Counted from the stretch's first letter, positions 1 through 9,540 are shown. The stretch: DNA of 64,000 nucleotides from Pleurocapsa minor HA4230-MV1 (GCA_019359095.1 JAHHHZ010000023.1:62001-126000); one strand, 5' to 3'. Translations and numbers: made by a program. Notes: generated from the letters alone by a model not told the origin.

Positions 1-1201
1 ACTTTTTCAACAGGGTTTGGAAAGTAGATTGAGCAACCTCTACCTTTCGTTCTAGCTCTCTTTGTTGCTGCTGTAAGCGAGGTAAATCATCAGATTTTTG
101 CTGATAAGTATTTTTAGTGTTAGTTAAAGCAGCGATCTCTTTTTCTAGACCCTCTTTTTGTAAACCTAAATCAGCAAATTCGGCAATCTGAGCCTGTTTA
201 AGTTCTCCTAGACTTAAAATATTTACTTTTGACAATACATTTTCTGACGACGAGCCTAAAGTATTGGCAATTTGTTGATTTAGTAATTGAGTCAGATCAG
301 CTTCTTCTTCCTGTAGGGCAATCACTTGGGGGGCTTGATTAGATAAGTAATTGCGTTTTTGCGCCAGTTTAATCTTGACACCCTGTAGCTGTTCTAAAAC
401 TTTTTGAACTCCCAAAGATTGACTCAAAGCGCTAACAGCGGAGGCTTCTTGCCAGGTCATATTTAACTGGGCGCTTAAGCGGTCGTAGCGAGCATTAACG
501 TTTTCTGCTTTAGCGACCACTTCGTCTAGTCGATTGGCAACGCTGCTAATGGAGGTGATGTTCGCGGTGGTTTCTTCCCCCAGGCTGGCAGTTCTATTTT
601 CATTTTTAAACTCTCGCAAGTTTGCCTCTGCTTGGCGCAGGTTTGCTTCCACCTGGGGTAGCTGCTTGTTAATAAATTTTCCAGCAGCAGCACTAGAGGA
701 GCTGTTGTTGAGTGCATCGGCGTTAATATATAGCTCAATTAGTTTATTGACTGCTAAAGCGGCGATTTCAGGATTTTTGTTTTTATAGCTAACTTGTAAA
801 ACATCTGTGCCAACTATTGGCTCAATGGTTAAATTTTCAACAATATCTTCATACTTTAGCAACTTGCCTTCATCATCTCGGAGGTTAAGGTCTTTGACTA
901 ACTGTTTAACAACTGGTCGAGACTGCAAAATTCTCGCTTGAGTAGTAACAGGATTACTATCAATAGTTAAGCCTTCAATTTTACCTAAGCTATCTTCAAG
1001 ACCAGTCAGTCTACTAGTGTTGTCGCTTTCGATCAAGAGTTCGGCTTCAGCTTCGTATATTGGTGGTGACAAAAATGAGCCAGCAGTAGCTACTCCAACT
1101 ACACTGGCAAACGTTACTAACGCTGGCACCCAGCGACGCTTTAAAACCTGCCAATACTTGTAAAAGTCGAGATATTCATCTAAATTTACGTTGGAAGTCA
1201 T
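1..1201 (-). CDS. Wzz/GumC-type polysaccharide chain-length determinant, 3' end outside window
   Basis: About 400 residues are visible, reading leftwards from an ATG at 1201; the C-terminus lies beyond base 1. An AGGGGG stretch sits about 10 bases before the ATG. The N-terminus has a cytoplasmic segment, a basic KRR, then one membrane helix at roughly residues 24-45 and the Wzz domain (about 10-110). The rest is a long Gln/Glu/Lys-rich region with heptad character, the periplasmic coiled coil expected of this family. Such proteins control chain length and export of surface polysaccharide in the inner membrane. Whether it ends as a simple Wzz/GumC or continues into a tyrosine-kinase domain, as the protein at 38744-40915 does, cannot be seen. 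A WecG/TagA gene lies just upstream on the same strand. Confidence 0.85.
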   Translation of the reverse strand, partial: MTSNVNLDEYLDFYKYWQVLKRRWVPALVTFASVVGVATAGSFLSPPIYEAEAELLIESDNTSRLTGLEDSLGKIEGLTIDSNPVTTQARILQSRPVVKQLVKDLNLRDDEGKLLKYEDIVENLTIEPIVGTDVLQVSYKNKNPEIAALAVNKLIELYINADALNNSSSSAAAGKFINKQLPQVEANLRQAEANLREFKNENRTASLGEETTANITSISSVANRLDEVVAKAENVNARYDRLSAQLNMTWQEASAVSALSQSLGVQKVLEQLQGVKIKLAQKRNYLSNQAPQVIALQEEEADLTQLLNQQIANTLGSSSENVLSKVNILSLGELKQAQIAEFADLGLQKEGLEKEIAALTNTKNTYQQKSDDLPRLQQQQRELERKVEVAQSTFQTLLKK

Positions 1202-1535
1202 AAAAAGTTTTCCCCCTAACTTGCTTGTCTTGTTTGTCTATTTAAGTTTTGGTTTAATCAGCCACCCTGCTGTCAATAATGGTGTTGATAGTTTACCTCC
1301 AGATTAATCAATGTAGATTTACTAATTACATCAACTTATCAAGCTTTATCAGGATCGCATTTAAAACTACTAAAAATTTGCTTAGAGAATATTAAATCTT
1401 TAAAATTCAGCTGGATAAATAAAGTTATCGTAAAGATTGGTTAGCTATCAATCAATAATTTCAATCTCGAAAGAATATTACATCTAAATATTTTGACTTG
1501 TTTGTTAAGTGTAAAACTGTTTGAGCTGATACTAG
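1202..1535. other. Intergenic region between wzz-like and wecG-like genes
   Basis: About 330 AT-rich bases with no open frame worth calling on either strand. The part next to 1202 must hold the promoter and ribosome-binding site of the chain-length gene unless it is transcribed from the upstream wecG-like gene. I found no convincing -35/-10 pair and no hairpin terminator. Confidence 0.5.
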
Positions 1536-2306
1536 CTAACTAGAAAATAATTTATTGCGCAAATTAAACAAGAACTCTTCTATGAGCAATTTGGCGATAA
1601 ACCAAGGCTCGACCAAATATCTACGCCACAATCTTTTAGGCTCAGTAGCTAAACGATATAGCCACTCTAAGCCGACTTGTCCCATCCAGCGAGGAGGTGT
1701 GGCAACTTCTTGGGCAATGTAGTCAATGCAAGCGCCGCTAGGCAGCACAATATTGGTTTTGAGCTGGTCAATATTGGCTAAAATCCACTCTTCTTGACGG
1801 GGCATTCCCATGCCAACCATTAAGATATTAGGTTGATAAGAGTTAATTTGGTCGATAACTAGTTGATTTTGACTACTAGACGAAAAATAGCCGTGAGCAG
1901 TAGTAATCTTTAGTCCAGGATATCGATCGCGTAAAACTGTTGCTCCGCGCTCAGCCACCCCTGGCTTAGAGCCTAAATATAGCACCCGCCAATTGTCAGC
2001 AGCAGCTTGCTCCATCAAAGACCAGACCCAATCAGCGTAGGTTACACGATGTTCTCTTTTAAAAGGAAGATTGAGCAGCTTGCCTAAAAAAATTAACGCC
2101 ATGCCATCAATATGAATATAATCTACTTTATTGTAGAAATCTTTCATGGCAGAATTGTGATGGAAAATATAGAGACTATTGAGGTTATGATTAGCGACAA
2201 TCCATTTAGAATTTGATTTAACAGCTTCTTCAATTAATTCATTGAGCTGTATCATACTAAGTAAATTGACTTTCACACCAAGAATCTCATACCACTTAGT
2301 TTTCAT
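1536..2306 (-). CDS. WecG/TagA/CpsF family glycosyltransferase
   Basis: This 256-residue protein has the usual length of the family, which adds an N-acetylmannosaminuronate or similar sugar to an undecaprenyl-diphosphate-linked sugar at the inner face of the membrane. Family marks are NHNLN at residues 39-43, HIDGM at 65-69 with the candidate catalytic Asp67, GMGMPRQEEW at 165-174, and the C-terminal GLEWLYRL followed by the basic EPKRLWRRY at 222-230, which usually peripherally anchors the enzyme. It starts at an ATG. It lies 334 bases upstream of the truncated chain-length gene on the same strand, so both probably belong to one surface-polysaccharide locus. The acceptor and donor sugars cannot be read from sequence. 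Confidence 0.9.
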   Translation of the reverse strand: MKTKWYEILGVKVNLLSMIQLNELIEEAVKSNSKWIVANHNLNSLYIFHHNSAMKDFYNKVDYIHIDGMALIFLGKLLNLPFKREHRVTYADWVWSLMEQAAADNWRVLYLGSKPGVAERGATVLRDRYPGLKITTAHGYFSSSSQNQLVIDQINSYQPNILMVGMGMPRQEEWILANIDQLKTNIVLPSGACIDYIAQEVATPPRWMGQVGLEWLYRLATEPKRLWRRYLVEPWFIAKLLIEEFLFNLRNKLFSS

Positions 2307-2453
2307 ACTTTAAGATCGATAAGATTGAAAAATAAACTTGAAAATGCCTGCTCTTGATTACTTTATGTATTTGCTAATAAAGTTATGCTTCATAAGTAAT
2401 TATGAATATATATCTTCTGCACAATACCGCCTAAATTAAAATAATACAACCAT

Positions 2454-4262
2454 TTAAGGTATTCTAGCAGCGAGTAGAAAAATTCTCGCAGGGGCTAATT
2501 GTAAATACCAAGGTGTAGCTAATTGCTGTAATTGTTGCCATTTAGCTAGATCTACTTCGGCGATCAGATGATAGTCTTGGCGATAATTAGGAGCAGAATG
2601 TAGCTTAAGATTTAGCATCACCCGATCGCTTAATTCTCTAAAAGCAGTTAACCAGACAGGAAAGGTATTGACTCCTTCGGCAGACTCAACCAACTTGAGA
2701 TGATGGGCATGAATTCCTATATGGGATAGAGTTGCGGGAATAGGTTGCTCAATCTGCAAAATACATTGCCAATCTCCAGCTTTGATTTTTTGGGGAGTAA
2801 TTGCTTTAGCCTGAGAAAAATTCTGACAGCCAATTAAACGAGCCGTTTGTAGGTTGGGTGGATAGTTGAAAATATTCTGTTTGCTGTTAAAAGCGATCGC
2901 CTTACCGCGATCGATAACTAGTAGTTGGGGGCAAAGATCGTAAGCTTCCTGTAAATTATGAGTAACGTATAAAGTCAAGCCTCTATAGCTGTGCAAACGC
3001 TGTCGCAGTAGCTGAAGTAATCTCTGTTTGAGGTTAGTATCTAAAGCTGAAAAAGTCTCGTCTAATAGGGTTAGCTGAGGTTTACTCGCTAAAGCCCTAG
3101 CTAGGGCGACTCTTTGTTTTTCACCACCTGAAAGTTGTTGGGTTAGGCGCTGCTTGATGGTGATTAATTCTACCTGTTTAAGCTGTCTGTCGATCTCTTG
3201 CTCAACTAGCGAACTACTTTGATCGGCAGACATCCCAAAAGCAATGTTTTCGCCGACGGTTAAATGAGGAAATAAAGCATAATCTTGCCACACTAAACTT
3301 ACTGCTCGCTCTTGAGGTGGTAAATTGATTCCTTTAGCTGAATCAAATAAAATTTGGCGATTAAGTAAGATCACGCCTCGATCTGGAGTTTCCAAACCTG
3401 CGATGCAGCGTAACAGAGTAGTTTTTCCTGCTCCAGAAACTCCTAAAATACCTAATGGGTTTTGTGTGCCATCGATCTGAAAAGCAATATTTAATAAGAA
3501 GTTTGGTAATTGCTTTTGAATATTTACTTCCAGGTGAATATCTGCTGATGGCTGCTGGTTTTTTTTAGCACTTCGCCCTCGATAGCTTTGACGCCAGTAA
3601 TTACTTTTTTGCTTATTTTCATAATTTATCCCCAGCATAATAACGAAAGAAATAGCTAGTAAAATAAGCACTAGTCCTATAGCTCTATCCATTGCGCCAC
3701 TTTGTGATGCGAGATAAATGGCGATGGGAATAGTCTGAGTTTTACCAGGAATACTACCAGCTAACATCAAAGTTGCCCCAAACTCTCCTAAAGCGCGAGC
3801 AAAAGCCAGTAAAGTACCTGTAAGTAGCCCTGGTTTAGCCAAGGGAATAATAATTTGCCAAAAAATCGTAGTTTCCGATGCTCCTAAAGTTCTGGCACAG
3901 GCAATCAAATTATCGTCAACCTGCTTAAAGGCGCTCAAAGCAGATTTATACATCAAGGGAAAAGCTACTACCGTCCCCGCAATTACTGTGGCATACCAGG
4001 TAAAAACCACTCTGATTCCTACAGTATCTAAAAACTGTCCGATCCAGCCATTTTTACCTAAAGTCAGTAAGAGTAAGAAGCCTACTACCGTCGGGGGTAA
4101 AACCAAAGGAGCGGTGAAAACCGTCTCCAAAATACTTTTACCTTTACCCTGATAACCACTCATCCACCATGCCGCCATAATCCCCAAACAAAACGTAATT
4201 ACCGTTGCCGATATAGTCGTTTTGAGAGATATCTCCAGGGGAATCAGAAAGTCAGAATACAT
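2454..4262 (-). CDS. modBC: Fused molybdate ABC transporter permease and ATPase (ModB-ModC)
   Basis: This 602-residue protein joins a ModB-like permease (residues 1-215, about five to six membrane helices, EAA coupling region near 123-145 with GAS and an IIIPLAKPG stretch) to a ModC-like ATPase. ATPase marks are Walker A GVSGAGKTT at 274-282, Q-loop Gln326, signature LSGGE at 377-381, Walker B with DE at 401-402 and the H-loop His435. The tail (about 480-600) looks like a TOBE-type molybdate-sensing domain. Fused modBC is known in cyanobacteria such as Anabaena. The residue after the Walker B Glu is Thr (DET) where ModC-type ATPases usually have Pro (DEP). No periplasmic binding protein ModA is adjacent, so it must be encoded elsewhere. 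Tungstate or sulfate transport is less likely. Confidence 0.88.
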   Translation of the reverse strand: MYSDFLIPLEISLKTTISATVITFCLGIMAAWWMSGYQGKGKSILETVFTAPLVLPPTVVGFLLLLTLGKNGWIGQFLDTVGIRVVFTWYATVIAGTVVAFPLMYKSALSAFKQVDDNLIACARTLGASETTIFWQIIIPLAKPGLLTGTLLAFARALGEFGATLMLAGSIPGKTQTIPIAIYLASQSGAMDRAIGLVLILLAISFVIMLGINYENKQKSNYWRQSYRGRSAKKNQQPSADIHLEVNIQKQLPNFLLNIAFQIDGTQNPLGILGVSGAGKTTLLRCIAGLETPDRGVILLNRQILFDSAKGINLPPQERAVSLVWQDYALFPHLTVGENIAFGMSADQSSSLVEQEIDRQLKQVELITIKQRLTQQLSGGEKQRVALARALASKPQLTLLDETFSALDTNLKQRLLQLLRQRLHSYRGLTLYVTHNLQEAYDLCPQLLVIDRGKAIAFNSKQNIFNYPPNLQTARLIGCQNFSQAKAITPQKIKAGDWQCILQIEQPIPATLSHIGIHAHHLKLVESAEGVNTFPVWLTAFRELSDRVMLNLKLHSAPNYRQDYHLIAEVDLAKWQQLQQLATPWYLQLAPARIFLLAARIP

Positions 4263-4367
4263 AGAAGATTAAATCCAGCTAAAGACAAGAGCATGGATTT
4301 AACACTGTAAGCGATCGCTTGTACTCATGGCGAAAGAAGGATAGGTAACCATGACAGACTAATAGGA

Positions 4368-6017
4368 TTAATAAACAAATACCTGTGCTTCATATTCAGG
4401 AAGATCGATTGTAATTTGGCGATCGATCGCTTCTAAGTCATAGTTACCAGTCCATTCATGCCAAGTACCATCAGCAGGAAAATTAGGCACGGTATAGTCG
4501 GCTAAATATTGGTCGGAAAAGTTGGCTACGACGACAACGCGAGAACCTTCGTCATTCCAGCGAGTATAGGCAATTACCTTCAATTCTGAATCTTCATGGA
4601 AAAATTCAATATTTTCCCCATACAAAGCGTGATTATGCTTACGCAGATTAATCAAACCTCTGTAATGAGCGAACAGGTTTTGGTTATGATCGCCTGCTAA
4701 TAATGTCCAGTCAATCTTTCTGGCTTCTTGACTCAGCGGATTATAGTCGCCAAACTCTTGACCCATCCACAGCATCGGTATACCAACGGCAGTCAGCATT
4801 AAAGTTGCCCCTAGTTTAACTCGTTTAAAAGCAGCTTCCCCAACAATACCGCGATTACCCAACTCCACCATTACTCGCTTATGGTCGTGATTGCTTAAAT
4901 AGTTAACCACATTGGTTGCACCCATAAATCCACTGCGTTTACAGTCCAACATGTTTTTTAATTCTTCTGGGTCATAGCGATCGCCACAAATATAAGCCAT
5001 CACGTTAGCATAGAAGCTATAGTGCCAACAGCTATCCATTGGCCCATCAAGATTAGTAATCGCTGGATCTTCAGGAATATTTTCCGCAATGTTGATAAAT
5101 GGCTTCATTCCCGCATGTTCTTTGGCCTGCTCGACAATCCAGTGTAAGAAATCATAATTAGCGATTTGTTTAGTCGCATCATAACGAATACCGTCGATGT
5201 GATACTCTTCAATCCAAAACTTGACGTTATCACCCACGTATTTCCAAGCTGGTTTAACATCTAAATGCTCATCATATTTTTCATAATTGAACTCTGGGCC
5301 CCAGCTATTATCAGGATCGGTAGGGGAGTGATGATACCAATAATCATGGTCGATTTGGGTTAGCGGACATTCGGTGTTGGAGTGGTTATAAATCCCGTCT
5401 AAAATCACTCGGATACCCTTGCCATGACATTCATCAATCAGGTGCTTCAGTTCATCAGTAGAGCCATAGTTCGACTCGGCAGCAAAGAAATGTTGAGGAC
5501 TATAACCCCAACTGTATTCTCCTGGGTTTTCTTTTACAGGCATAAGTTCGATCGCATTTATACCCAAATCCACCAGATAATCTAATTTATCGATGACATC
5601 CTGATATTTACCTCTAGCATCAGCATCATCTTCCCCTCCTGAAAAATCTCCCACATGAAGCTCATAAATAACTAGCTCATGGTCTGCGGGTAAAGGCTTG
5701 TCGTCGTGCATCCAGACATAGGTATCAACTATTACTTCACCATCTTTGATCTTTATAGTGCCATTTTGAGTTTCTGGGGCAATATTCACTGCATAGGGAT
5801 CGACTACTTCTACCCATTCGTCTGGTTCTAAAAACCAACTTAAAGATCTGACTTTGAATTTATATTCATATTCACCATCTTCTAGTTTAACTTTGGTTCT
5901 AAAATAACCATCATCTCCTTTCTCCATCGCGATCGCCTGCCAGTCGGAAAAACTGCCAATTACAGCAGCTTCTTGATTGTATGGAGCAAATAATTGAAAT
6001 TCTATTAATTTAGCCAT
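4368..6017 (-). CDS. GH13 alpha-amylase family enzyme with N-terminal early-set (CBM48-like) domain
   Basis: This 549-residue soluble enzyme acts on alpha-glucans, probably glycogen-related in the cytoplasm. Residues 1-100 form a beta-rich early-set/CBM48-like module (GSFSDW near 21-26, GEYEYKFKV near 48-56). The catalytic barrel shows all four GH13 regions: DGIYNH at 207-212, GIRYDATKQ at 276-284 with nucleophile Asp280, AENIPE at 311-316 with acid/base Glu312, and NHD at 376-378. There is no signal peptide. The order of modules and the AEN form of region III resemble branching enzyme and malto-oligosyltrehalose trehalohydrolase more than secreted alpha-amylase. The exact reaction is therefore open. 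It stands alone between modBC and an MFS gene. Confidence 0.85.
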   Translation of the reverse strand: MAKLIEFQLFAPYNQEAAVIGSFSDWQAIAMEKGDDGYFRTKVKLEDGEYEYKFKVRSLSWFLEPDEWVEVVDPYAVNIAPETQNGTIKIKDGEVIVDTYVWMHDDKPLPADHELVIYELHVGDFSGGEDDADARGKYQDVIDKLDYLVDLGINAIELMPVKENPGEYSWGYSPQHFFAAESNYGSTDELKHLIDECHGKGIRVILDGIYNHSNTECPLTQIDHDYWYHHSPTDPDNSWGPEFNYEKYDEHLDVKPAWKYVGDNVKFWIEEYHIDGIRYDATKQIANYDFLHWIVEQAKEHAGMKPFINIAENIPEDPAITNLDGPMDSCWHYSFYANVMAYICGDRYDPEELKNMLDCKRSGFMGATNVVNYLSNHDHKRVMVELGNRGIVGEAAFKRVKLGATLMLTAVGIPMLWMGQEFGDYNPLSQEARKIDWTLLAGDHNQNLFAHYRGLINLRKHNHALYGENIEFFHEDSELKVIAYTRWNDEGSRVVVVANFSDQYLADYTVPNFPADGTWHEWTGNYDLEAIDRQITIDLPEYEAQVFVY

Positions 6018-6281
6018 CTTAATCTTAAAAATATCCCAAAATAAGCGGACTTTTGGGGAATATTTGCAAGTATAAAAAAATTAATAATTGCTCAACATCT
6101 ATCAAGAGTCTGAATCCTGACAAATTATGAAGAAGTTTTAGGATCGATTCTGGCTTAAAAGCGATATCGCCATTTCTCCTCACAAATTTTGCTCGATTTT
6201 CAAACAAGCCTTCCTTATTTAGATAGTTTCATCATGAGCATTTTAACGCTATATTCTAAACTCAGTTTATGAATCCCACTA

Positions 6282-7520
6282 ATGAAAAGCTATAACTGGC
6301 GCGCTCAATTCGATCTACCACCTATATTCTGGTTAATTGCTTTAATTGCATTAATCAATGCCATTAGCTTTACGATTATTATCCCGCTGCTCTATCCCTA
6401 TGCCAAACAGTTTGGTTTAAGCGATCTCCAGGCAAGTTTTCTCACTACCGCTTTTGCTCTGGCGCAGTTTTTTGGTACACCTGTTTTAGGTAGATTATCC
6501 GATCGCCTGGGTCGCAAGTATATTCTGATCTTCAGTCTCTTGGGAACAATGGTAGCAAATCTTTTGGCTGCGGTGGCTGCGGTAGCTTGGCTGCTTTATT
6601 TTGCCAGAATGTTGGATGGTTTGACTGGAGGCAATACTTCGGTAGCTAGTGCAGTAATTAGCGATATTACCACCCCAGAGCAGCGTCCGAAGGCTTTTGG
6701 TATTTTTGGCGCAACTTTCCGTTTGGGGTTTGTAATTGGGCCTGTGTTGAGTTACTTTGCCCAACAGTTACCTACCTTGCCTGGAGTTTCTGCCTTGGGT
6801 ATGAGCTTTCTCGTTAGTGCAGCGATCGCTGCTTTGGCTGCTTTATTAACACTATTTTTCTTACCAGAGACTACAACCTCAAGCAAAGGAAACTTTAAAT
6901 TAAGTTGGGATGACTTCGCCTTTGGTAAAATCGCTAAATCGGCAACTAGACCTAAACTAGGTAACTTGTTTATTTTGACCTTCCTCAGCGGTGTTACTTT
7001 TACCATTTTTACCTTTGCTTTTCAGCCCTTTTTTCTGTTTGTGTTAAAGCAAGATGCTAAAAGTTTGGCGATCATGTTTGCCCTGATAGGTGTCTTGGGC
7101 TTCATCTCTCAGGTGTTTGCTTTGGAGCCTTTAAGCAATAGATTTAATTTGATTGATATCATTGCCGTGTCTATGGCACTGCGTGGGGTGGCTTTTTTAC
7201 TGATGCCGGCTTTTCCTACCTATGGTGCATTTGTCTTGATTCTCGTGTTCTTTGGTATAGTCAACTCTTTTCCCATGCCTTTAATTGATACGGTGGTGTC
7301 GCTCAATACAAAAAATCAAGAACAAGGAGAAGTATTAGGGATTAATTCTTCTTATTTGAGTATGTCAAACGCGATCGGGCCAGTCATTTCGGGTTTGTTG
7401 GTCAGTTTAAATTACACTGCTCCTCTATGGATTACGGGAGGATTAACTATTCTGGTTGCTGGCTTTGCTTTTAATTTGAAGTCGCAGTTTAAGTGCAATA
7501 AAGCAGTGGTCAATAGTTAA
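6282..7520 (+). CDS. MFS transporter, DHA1 (TetA-like) drug:proton antiporter type
   Basis: The 412-residue protein has about twelve hydrophobic helices and no signal peptide, the normal size for a 12-helix major facilitator. Motif A is clear at residues 70-80 (GRLSDRLGRKY) between helices 2 and 3. The RLGFVIGPVLSYF stretch in helix 5 matches motif C of proton-driven exporters. The family expels drugs or metabolites in exchange for protons; the substrate is not predictable. It is divergent from the GH13 gene (264-base gap) and followed by an AT-rich TTAA repeat and a dispersed palindromic element. Confidence 0.88.
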   Translation: MKSYNWRAQFDLPPIFWLIALIALINAISFTIIIPLLYPYAKQFGLSDLQASFLTTAFALAQFFGTPVLGRLSDRLGRKYILIFSLLGTMVANLLAAVAAVAWLLYFARMLDGLTGGNTSVASAVISDITTPEQRPKAFGIFGATFRLGFVIGPVLSYFAQQLPTLPGVSALGMSFLVSAAIAALAALLTLFFLPETTTSSKGNFKLSWDDFAFGKIAKSATRPKLGNLFILTFLSGVTFTIFTFAFQPFFLFVLKQDAKSLAIMFALIGVLGFISQVFALEPLSNRFNLIDIIAVSMALRGVAFLLMPAFPTYGAFVLILVFFGIVNSFPMPLIDTVVSLNTKNQEQGEVLGINSSYLSMSNAIGPVISGLLVSLNYTAPLWITGGLTILVAGFAFNLKSQFKCNKAVVNS

Positions 7521-7554
7521 TTAATTAAATTAATTAATTAAATTCGGCGATTAG

Positions 7555-7614
7555 GCTCCCCTAAAGGACTAGCTTCGCGTCGCGCTTACGCTTCGCGATC
7601 GCTCTTGAAGCTAG
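7555..7614. repeat. Dispersed palindrome-rich repeat, copy 1
   Basis: GC-rich patch in an AT-rich gap, containing CTAAAGGACTAGCTTCGCG followed by TCGCGCTTACG and CTTCGCGATCGC. Bases 7561-7583 are identical over 23 bases to the start of the copy at 18069. Related patches occur at 9636, 10505, 58072 and 61213. It carries short inverted GAAGCG/CGCTTC arms. The family resembles the small dispersed repeats known from many cyanobacterial genomes. Confidence 0.65.
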
Positions 7615-7813
7615 ATCTAATGCTAAAAATAGTCGAAAATTTTGACTTGGATTAACTGTTTGTGCCATCTTTTTGCCAAAATTCGGCTAAAGTTGAACTC
7701 AGTTTTTAAGTCAGAGAACCATTACAATAATCTACAATGATCTTTAATTTATCGGTTACAAATAATACATAGTTTGGTAATAATAATAGACCAGTACGGA
7801 AACTCAACAACCG

Positions 7814-9490
7814 ATGGATAGGGAAAATAAGGTAATGAGCGAGTCGAATGTGGCAGATATTTTAGTACAGTGTCTAGAAAATGAAGGGGTAGAATATGTC
7901 TTTGGTCTACCAGGAGAGGAAAATCTCCACGTCTTGGAAGCTTTGAGAGATTCCCCAATTCAGTTTATTACTACTCGCCACGAACAGGGTGCAGCATTTA
8001 TGGCTGATATCTATGGTCGCTTAACGGGCAAAGCAGGGGTCTGCCTCTCCACCCTAGGGCCAGGAGCGACTAATTTAATGACAGGTGTTGCTGATGCGAA
8101 CCTTGATGGTGCGCCTCTAGTCGCGATTACAGGACAAGTAGGTACGGATCGGATGCATATTGAATCTCATCAATATCTAGACCTGGTAGCCATGTTTGCC
8201 CCCATAACTAAATGGAACGCTCAGATTGTTCGCCCAGACAATACCGCTGAAATTGTACGTAGAGCCTTTAAAGTAGCCCAAGCTGAAAAACCTGGTGCGG
8301 TTCATATCGATTTGCCCGAAAATATTGCAGCAATGCCCCTTAACGTCAAACCCCTGTTGAGAGACAATCGAGAAAAGACCTACGCTTCCACTCGTAGTCT
8401 GAATGCTGCTGCTGCTGCCATCTCTAAAGCGAAAAATCCCCTAGTTTTGGCAGGAAATGGCGTAATTCGCGGTTCAGCTAGTGAAGCTTTGACTGAATTT
8501 GCGACTCAATTGGGTATTCCTGTGGCAAATACATTTATGGGTAAAGGTGCAATTCCCTATACTCATCCTTTATCATTATGGACAATTGGCTTGCAGCAGC
8601 GAGATTTAATTAGCTGTGCTTTTGAGGAAACAGATCTAGTGATTGCGGTTGGTTATGATCTGATTGAATATTCGCCGAAGAAATGGAATCCCGAAGGCAA
8701 TAAACAAATTATTCATATAGATGAAAGTAGATCGGAAATTGATAGCAGCTATATTCCTCAAGTAGAGGTTTTTGGCGATATTTCTGATTCCCTTAACGAT
8801 ATTATGAAGCGTTGCGATCGCTCTGGTAAATCCATTCCTTTGAGAGTTAGCGATCTACGAAGTCAGATTAAAGCCGACTATGAACAATACGCTAATGATG
8901 ATGGTTTTCCCGTCAAGCCACAGAAAATTGTCTACGATCTCCGCCAGGTGATGGCTCCCGAAGATATCGTGATTTCTGATGTGGGAGCGCATAAAATGTG
9001 GATGGCTCGTCACTATCATTGCGATTGCCCCAATACCTGCATTATCTCTAATGGTTTCGCGGCGATGGGTATTGCCATCCCAGGAGCATTGGCAGCTAAA
9101 TTGGTTCATCCAAATCGCAAAGTCATCGCAGTTACAGGAGATGGCGGTTTTATGATGAACTGTCAAGAATTAGAAACGGCATTACGAGTCAAAACTCCCT
9201 TTGTTACCCTGATTTTCAACGATAATGGTTATGGCTTAATTGAGTGGAAGCAGATTAATCAGTTTGGTCACTCTACTTCGATTAGTTTTGGTAATCCTGA
9301 CTTTGTTAAATTTGCCGAGAGCATGGGATTGAAGGGCTATCGAGTAGAATCAGCTGCCGATCTAATTCCCACCTTGAAAAAGGCTTTAGCGGATGATGTC
9401 CCCTCAGTAATTGACTGTCCCGTGGATTATAAAGAGAACCTCCGTTTTTCCCAAAAAGCAGGCGATTTAAGTTGTAAAATTAGGCTTTGA
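7814..9490 (+). CDS. Acetolactate synthase-like thiamine-diphosphate enzyme (large subunit type)
   Basis: This 558-residue protein has the three-domain ThDP fold. The catalytic Glu is in RHEQGAAFMADIYGR (Glu57). The ThDP/Mg motif runs from GDG at 442-444 to NDN at 469-471. It probably joins two pyruvates to acetolactate, the first step of valine/leucine synthesis or an overflow step. No small regulatory subunit (ilvN) is nearby, as in the solitary catabolic AlsS type. Its length matches either class, and related decarboxylases cannot be wholly excluded. Two starts are possible: the ATG at 7814 or the ATG at 7835 (MSESNVADIL), which has an AAGG just before it and begins nearer the conserved sequence. 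Confidence 0.82.
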   Translation: MDRENKVMSESNVADILVQCLENEGVEYVFGLPGEENLHVLEALRDSPIQFITTRHEQGAAFMADIYGRLTGKAGVCLSTLGPGATNLMTGVADANLDGAPLVAITGQVGTDRMHIESHQYLDLVAMFAPITKWNAQIVRPDNTAEIVRRAFKVAQAEKPGAVHIDLPENIAAMPLNVKPLLRDNREKTYASTRSLNAAAAAISKAKNPLVLAGNGVIRGSASEALTEFATQLGIPVANTFMGKGAIPYTHPLSLWTIGLQQRDLISCAFEETDLVIAVGYDLIEYSPKKWNPEGNKQIIHIDESRSEIDSSYIPQVEVFGDISDSLNDIMKRCDRSGKSIPLRVSDLRSQIKADYEQYANDDGFPVKPQKIVYDLRQVMAPEDIVISDVGAHKMWMARHYHCDCPNTCIISNGFAAMGIAIPGALAAKLVHPNRKVIAVTGDGGFMMNCQELETALRVKTPFVTLIFNDNGYGLIEWKQINQFGHSTSISFGNPDFVKFAESMGLKGYRVESAADLIPTLKKALADDVPSVIDCPVDYKENLRFSQKAGDLSCKIRL

Positions 9491-9540
9491 TCTCTAACCG
9501 AGAGCAATTGCGATCGCAAATTTGATTGATTGCTATGGGG

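Noticed and set aside
534-788. Open frames on both strands inside the chain-length gene (also 526-738)
   Set aside because: They overlap the conserved Wzz coiled-coil coding sequence, which reads through to base 1 on the minus strand.
6025-6207. 60-codon minus-strand frame just upstream of the GH13 gene
   Set aside because: It starts and ends close to the GH13 gene but has no family features, no clear ribosome-binding site and odd composition; more likely leader sequence. Kept as uncertain, not called.
8855-9166. 103-codon frame antisense to the acetolactate synthase gene
   Set aside because: It lies wholly within strongly conserved ThDP-enzyme sequence on the other strand.
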